Assembly: GCA_000973525.1 (NCBI GenBank)
Contig: CP004391.1
Location: 868,001-932,000, forward strand
Direction: 5' to 3'
Source: Pasteurella multocida subsp. multocida OH4807
GTDB lineage: Bacteria > Pseudomonadota > Gammaproteobacteria > Enterobacterales > Pasteurellaceae
Length of the DNA stretch: 64,000 bases
The notes under the pieces were generated by a model. That model made no database searches and was not told the DNA's origin. It worked only from the letters and a program-made list of their open reading frames with translations. Shown one piece after another: positions 61,445-64,000 of the stretch. How positions within the stretch are numbered: the first letter of the stretch is position 1; each line of letters starts with the position of its first letter. The position numbers were made by a program, and so were the translations under genes.

Positions 61445-62173
61445 CTAATTGGTGAACATCCCACCATTTACATGCAATGTGGTCCCTGTAATATACGCTG
61501 CATCATCAGAGGCTAAGAATGCAACCGCTTTTGCGATATCTTTTGGATCACCTAAACGACCAGCAGGTACTTGCGATAAAATGCCTGCTTTTTGCTCTTC
61601 AGTTAATACATCTGTCATATCTGTTGCGATAAAGCCTGGCGCAACAACATTTACAGTAATACCACGCGATGCCACTTCTTTAGCTAGCGCTTTGCTGAAA
61701 CCAATAACACCTGCTTTCGCTGCACAGTAGTTAGCTTGACCAGGGTTACCCATTGAACCAACCACAGAACCGATTGTGATGATACGACCAAAACGTTTTT
61801 TCATCATTGAACGTAACATCGCTTTTGATAAGTGATATACAGAGGTTAAGTTGGTTTGCATAATATCAAACCACTCTTCATCTTTCATACGCATTAAAAG
61901 ATTATCGCGAGTGATACCTGCGTTGTTTACTAAAATATCGATATCACCGAAATCCGCCTTGATCTTGTCTAATGTTGCTTCGATTGAGGCAAGATCTGTC
62001 ACATTTAATACAAGACCTTTCCCTTTTTCTCCTAAATAAGCAGAGATACTTTCTGCACCTTTCTCAGATGTCGCAGTACCAATAACAAAAGCACCTTTTG
62101 CACTTAATTCTTCTGCAATCGCACGACCAATACCACGCGTTGCCCCTGTTACTAACGCAATTTTACCTTGCAT
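61445..62173 (-). CDS. fabG: 3-oxoacyl-ACP reductase
   Basis: A 242-residue short-chain dehydrogenase: TGATRGIGRAIA cofactor loop, NNAGITRD, catalytic Ser in GSVVGSMGNPGQ and YCAAK (Tyr/Lys). NADPH-dependent reduction of beta-ketoacyl-ACP in fatty acid elongation. 22 bp downstream of fabD. Confidence 0.97.
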   Translation of the reverse strand: MQGKIALVTGATRGIGRAIAEELSAKGAFVIGTATSEKGAESISAYLGEKGKGLVLNVTDLASIEATLDKIKADFGDIDILVNNAGITRDNLLMRMKDEEWFDIMQTNLTSVYHLSKAMLRSMMKKRFGRIITIGSVVGSMGNPGQANYCAAKAGVIGFSKALAKEVASRGITVNVVAPGFIATDMTDVLTEEQKAGILSQVPAGRLGDPKDIAKAVAFLASDDAAYITGTTLHVNGGMFTN

Positions 62174-62195
62174 TGAATATCCCCTTTTTAATGAG

Positions 62196-63140
62196 TTAAG
62201 CTAATACTAATACTTCTTCAACTGCATTTAATGATGCAAAATCATTGACTGCAGCTGCTTGTAAATCTGCAACGATACGTTTCGTTAAACTGGTCAATAC
62301 TTTATTTGGACCAATTTCGACCAACACTTCCACACCGTCTTTTGCCATTGCTTCTACTGTTTCAGTCCAACGAACTGGGCTGTAAAGTTGACGTACAAGT
62401 GCGGTACGAATTTCGGCACTTTCCGTTTCAGTTTTCACATCAACGTTATTAATCACCGCAGTGCTTGGTGCTTTAACTGCAATATTGTCTAAAGAAACCG
62501 CTAATTGATCTGCTGCTGGCTTCATTAATGCACAATGTGAAGGCACGCTCACTGCTAATGGCAATGCACGTTTTGCACCTGCTTCTTTACAGGCTGCTGC
62601 TGCACGTTCAACAGCCGCCTTCGCGCCAGCAATCACCACTTGACCTGGTGAATTAAAATTCACCGCTGAAACCACTTCGCCTTGTTCAGCATCGGCACAA
62701 GCTTTGATAATTGATTCATTATCTAAACCAATAATTGCATACATTGCACCTGTGCCTTCTGGCACAGCTTGTTGCATTAATTTACCGCGCAATTCCACTA
62801 ACTTAATCGCATCTTGGAAATCAAGTACATCAGCACAGACTAATGCCGAATATTCACCTAAACTGTGTCCCGCCATAACTGCTGGTTTCAATTGTGGGTA
62901 TTTTTGTTGCCATACGCGATAAATTGCCACAGAAGCCGCTAAAAGTGCAGGCTGAGTTTGCCACGTTTTATTTAATTCTTCCGCTGGACCTTGTTGTACA
63001 AGTTGCCACAAATCATAGCCTAATACCTCAGACGCTTGTTGGAAAGTTTCTTCTACAACTGCATATTCTATCGCTAATTCTGCTAGCATACCAACCGCTT
63101 GTGACCCCTGACCTGGAAAAACCATTGCGAATTTTTTCAT
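62196..63140 (-). CDS. fabD: Malonyl-CoA:ACP transacylase
   Basis: A 314-residue FabD: FPGQGSQ near the N-terminus, the active-site GHSLGEYSAL and catalytic His in VSVPSHCALM. Loads malonyl groups on ACP. Part of the fabH-fabD-fabG-acpP order. An uptake word lies at about 62399. Confidence 0.97.
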   Translation of the reverse strand: MKKFAMVFPGQGSQAVGMLAELAIEYAVVEETFQQASEVLGYDLWQLVQQGPAEELNKTWQTQPALLAASVAIYRVWQQKYPQLKPAVMAGHSLGEYSALVCADVLDFQDAIKLVELRGKLMQQAVPEGTGAMYAIIGLDNESIIKACADAEQGEVVSAVNFNSPGQVVIAGAKAAVERAAAACKEAGAKRALPLAVSVPSHCALMKPAADQLAVSLDNIAVKAPSTAVINNVDVKTETESAEIRTALVRQLYSPVRWTETVEAMAKDGVEVLVEIGPNKVLTSLTKRIVADLQAAAVNDFASLNAVEEVLVLA

Positions 63141-63207
63141 CTTATTTTCCTTATTCTTTTAAAACGTTGTAAAAATCGACCGCACTTTTTATGATTAAGT
63201 CATGCTA

Positions 63208-64000
63208 TTAAAACCGAATTAGCGCAGATCCCCAAGTCAGACCACCGCCAAACGCTTCTAATAATAACATTTGACCACGTTGAATACGCCCATCACGCAC
63301 GGCTTCATCTAATGCACTCGGAATACTCCCTGCTGAGGTATTGCCATGACGGTCTAACGTCACTACCACTTGCGACATATCCATATCTAATTTCTTCGCG
63401 GTCGCAGCAATAATTCGTAAATTCGCTTGGTGAGGAACTAACCAATCAATATCCTTCTTATCTAACTGATTCGCTTCTAGGGTTTCTTCAACCACATTGG
63501 CTAACTCGCGTACAGCAATCTTGAATGTCGCATTGCCTTGCATTTCAAGATAAGCAGGATCCGTTTCAATGCCACGTGCTTGATTTGCAAGAGTCAATAC
63601 TTCCGCACTTTCACCCGTTGCATGTAAATGGGTCGAAATAATGCCAGGTTCAGTCGAGCTTTCTAAAATCACCGCACCAGCACCGTCACCAAATAAAATA
63701 ATGGTGCCACGATCTTCTGGGTTTAATGCACGAGAAAAAAGGTCAGCCCCAATAACCAAAGCTTTTTTTACTTTGCCAGTACGAATAAATTGATCCGCAA
63801 CAGTTAAAGCATAAACGAAGCCCGAACAAGCTGCGGCAACATCAAACGCAATCGCATCTTTAATCTCAAGCATTTTTTGAATTTGGCACGCCGTACTTGG
63901 AAAAGCATGCGGAGAACTTGTTGTTGCCACGATAATTAAGTCAATTTCATTGACATCAAATGGCGACATGTCTAGACATTTTTTGGCTGCTTCAAACCCC
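63208..64000 (-). CDS. fabH: Beta-ketoacyl-ACP synthase III (5' end beyond the window)
   Basis: The visible 264 residues contain the active-site Cys ([11 protein letters not shown]), the His in PHQANLRI and the Asn in [12 protein letters not shown], ending WGSALIRF. The frame is open through base 64000, so about 50 N-terminal residues are missing. Condenses acetyl-CoA with malonyl-ACP to start fatty acid synthesis. Confidence 0.96.
   Translation of the reverse strand, partial: GFEAAKKCLDMSPFDVNEIDLIIVATTSSPHAFPSTACQIQKMLEIKDAIAFDVAAACSGFVYALTVADQFIRTGKVKKALVIGADLFSRALNPEDRGTIILFGDGAGAVILESSTEPGIISTHLHATGESAEVLTLANQARGIETDPAYLEMQGNATFKIAVRELANVVEETLEANQLDKKDIDWLVPHQANLRIIAATAKKLDMDMSQVVVTLDRHGNTSAGSIPSALDEAVRDGRIQRGQMLLLEAFGGGLTWGSALIRF

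Overview
The window is Pasteurellaceae chromosome, most probably Pasteurella multocida or a close relative. The evidence is the Hin-type DNA uptake word AAGTGCGGT scattered on both sides, and the gene orders folD / tRNA-Pro-tRNA-Arg, rsfS-rlmH-mrdA-rodA-rlpA-dacA-ybeD-lipB-lipA and fabH-fabD-fabG-acpP. The species is inferred from gene content, not from a database search.

Layout. 1-2165: a patatin-like phospholipase gene broken by one in-frame stop, folD, and a two-tRNA operon. 2121-46638: a complete lambda-like siphophage prophage integrated in the 3' half of tRNA-Arg(UCU), bounded by a 46-bp direct repeat. 46639-64000: a frameshifted small trimeric autotransporter adhesin, the lipoate and cell-shape/peptidoglycan operon, rhlB and rho (divergent), dcuB, and the fatty-acid synthesis cluster running off the right edge inside fabH.

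The prophage reads like a textbook lambdoid. A leftward early operon (int, xis, small genes, rdgC, a C5 methyltransferase, an HD hydrolase, ssb) starts from a promoter overlapped by CI operators. Divergent cI/cro follow, then a rightward early operon (YmfL-like regulator, Rha antirepressor, O-like replication protein containing four iterons, MT-A70 methyltransferase, DUF968 nuclease, rusA, a Q-like antiterminator). Next come a late promoter with terminator, holin, GH19 endolysin, nested spanins, a hicAB toxin-antitoxin pair, a cos-like site, terminase, head genes with a protease-capsid fusion, and a lambda-order tail (Z U V G/T H M L K I J, fibre, fibre chaperone). The G/T -1 frameshift heptamer is intact.

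Three accessory islands are the most interesting parts. (a) 11348-12059: a self-promoted cassette opposed to the early operon, made of a 2-TM SLATT-like protein between two 22-residue peptides that share a PTPPPK tail. (b) 12538-13551: a secreted VasI-like protein behind a perfect CRP site. (c) 42350-46341: an operon of unknown protein, DEAD/DEAH helicase, small adenine/cytosine-N4 methyltransferase and ribbon-helix-helix protein, plus a fifth gene. Its two transcription units begin with nearly identical ~72-bp promoters containing the same perfect 20-bp palindrome. The first and third are candidates for undescribed phage-borne defence, exclusion or modification systems.
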